Source: Candidatus Gorgonimonas leptogorgiae | Lineage (GTDB): Bacteria > Pseudomonadota > Gammaproteobacteria > Pseudomonadales > Endozoicomonadaceae | Reading direction: 5' to 3' | Length of the DNA: 16,084 bases | Assembly: GCA_929200515.1 (NCBI GenBank) | Contig: CAKNAD010000035.1 | Location: 1-16,084 of the forward strand | In this document: in pieces, positions 15,793 to 16,084 of the stretch | Position numbering within the stretch: the stretch's first letter is position 1 | Layout of the letters: the number at the start of each line of letters is the position of its first letter | Program-made: the position numbers and the translations under genes | Notes under the pieces: model-generated | Seen by the model: the letters and a program-made list of their open reading frames with translations, nothing else | The model's database searches: none | Told to the model about the DNA's origin: nothing

Positions 15793-16084
15793 GTAGGTTA
15801 CTTTCAAAACGACTTGTTATGTCCACCCTAACCGCAGCAGACATTTCACATTTTAATTTCAAAGTTAAAAAGCAATTTAAATGGTTGGAATCCTAGACGG
15901 CAAACGGTAACGAGGGAACAGAAGCACGTTAATTTGAATCTCATATCCCATTGTGACATTGCCGCTGTGTCGCAACAAACACAAATTTCGAAGGACAATC
16001 ACAATTGATAGAGGACGACCTTCTCGAGAACGTCGAAAATACATTTTACAGAAAGTCAACACGAAATATTTCACGAAATTTGCT
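15793..16084 (+). other. Intron 2 of the ERG-like gene, running off the window
   Basis: After donor GTAGGT the ERG similarity stops. The expected exon 3 (the end of PAS, FLC...VVPVKNEDG-like) is not found in the remaining 292 bases, so the gene is truncated by the window end. Confidence 0.7.

Noticed and set aside
15583..15831. 82-codon frame overlapping ERG exon 2
   Set aside because: It is a shifted frame inside the PAS exon.
15387..15896. One continuous 169-codon frame beginning at TTG
   Set aside because: It reads through two introns. ERG homology starts at the ATG at 15396, skips 15472-15558 and ends exactly at the donor at 15792.
15877..16074. 65-codon frame on the - strand
   Set aside because: It lies in the presumed intron 2 with no similarity to any family I know.
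1..16084. CRISPR arrays, tRNA or rRNA genes, transposases
   Set aside because: No regularly spaced repeats, no cloverleaf or rRNA-like sequence and no transposase motifs were seen on either strand by eye.

Overview
The window joins two kinds of DNA. From base 1 to about 13.7 kb it is very AT-rich bacterial sequence with tightly spaced, intron-free genes. From about 13.7 kb to the end it is less AT-rich, has no convincing bacterial gene, and carries the first two coding exons of an animal ERG-type (KCNH) potassium channel with recognisable splice sites. The bacterial part looks like an intracellular gammaproteobacterium. The divergent rluD/bamD pair is a gammaproteobacterial arrangement, and the AT bias, long spacers and host-directed effector-type genes suit a Legionellales-like or similar endosymbiont. 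That taxonomic placement is inference.

Layout: an unrecognised membrane protein (454-1170, +); a Fic-domain protein with ankyrin-like C-terminus (1347-3278, -); a small exported, membrane-anchored protein (3758-4153, +); map (4268-5068, -) and engB (5135-5722, -); a 476-residue protein ending in a SEC-C zinc motif (5880-7310, -); rluD (7751-8701, -) divergent from bamD (8922-9701, +); miaB (9709-11052, -) converging on bamD; and a 651-residue LRR-type protein with an IpaH/SspH-like NEL E3 ubiquitin ligase domain followed by a U-box-like C-terminus (11238-13193, -). Housekeeping genes (translation, ribosome assembly, tRNA/rRNA modification, outer-membrane assembly) alternate with effector candidates. 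No secretion-system gene is in the window, so the delivery route is unknown.

The long spacers hold copies of an interspersed repeat ending in TGCCACGTGTAT(A). Two of them face each other and bound a 270-bp MITE-like segment at 7453-7722. A separate 123-bp imperfect inverted repeat lies at 1196-1318, next to another copy.

The right-hand 2.4 kb appears to be animal genomic DNA. Exon 1 of the channel gene (15396-15471) encodes the PAS-cap, a short 87-nt intron follows, and exon 2 (15559-15792) encodes most of the PAS (eag) domain. The gene runs off the window. The bacterial/animal junction is either an assembly or cloning chimera or a recent bacterial insertion in a host genome. Intact bacterial reading frames right up to the junction fit both. 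The two most notable observations are the NEL plus U-box-like architecture and the junction itself.
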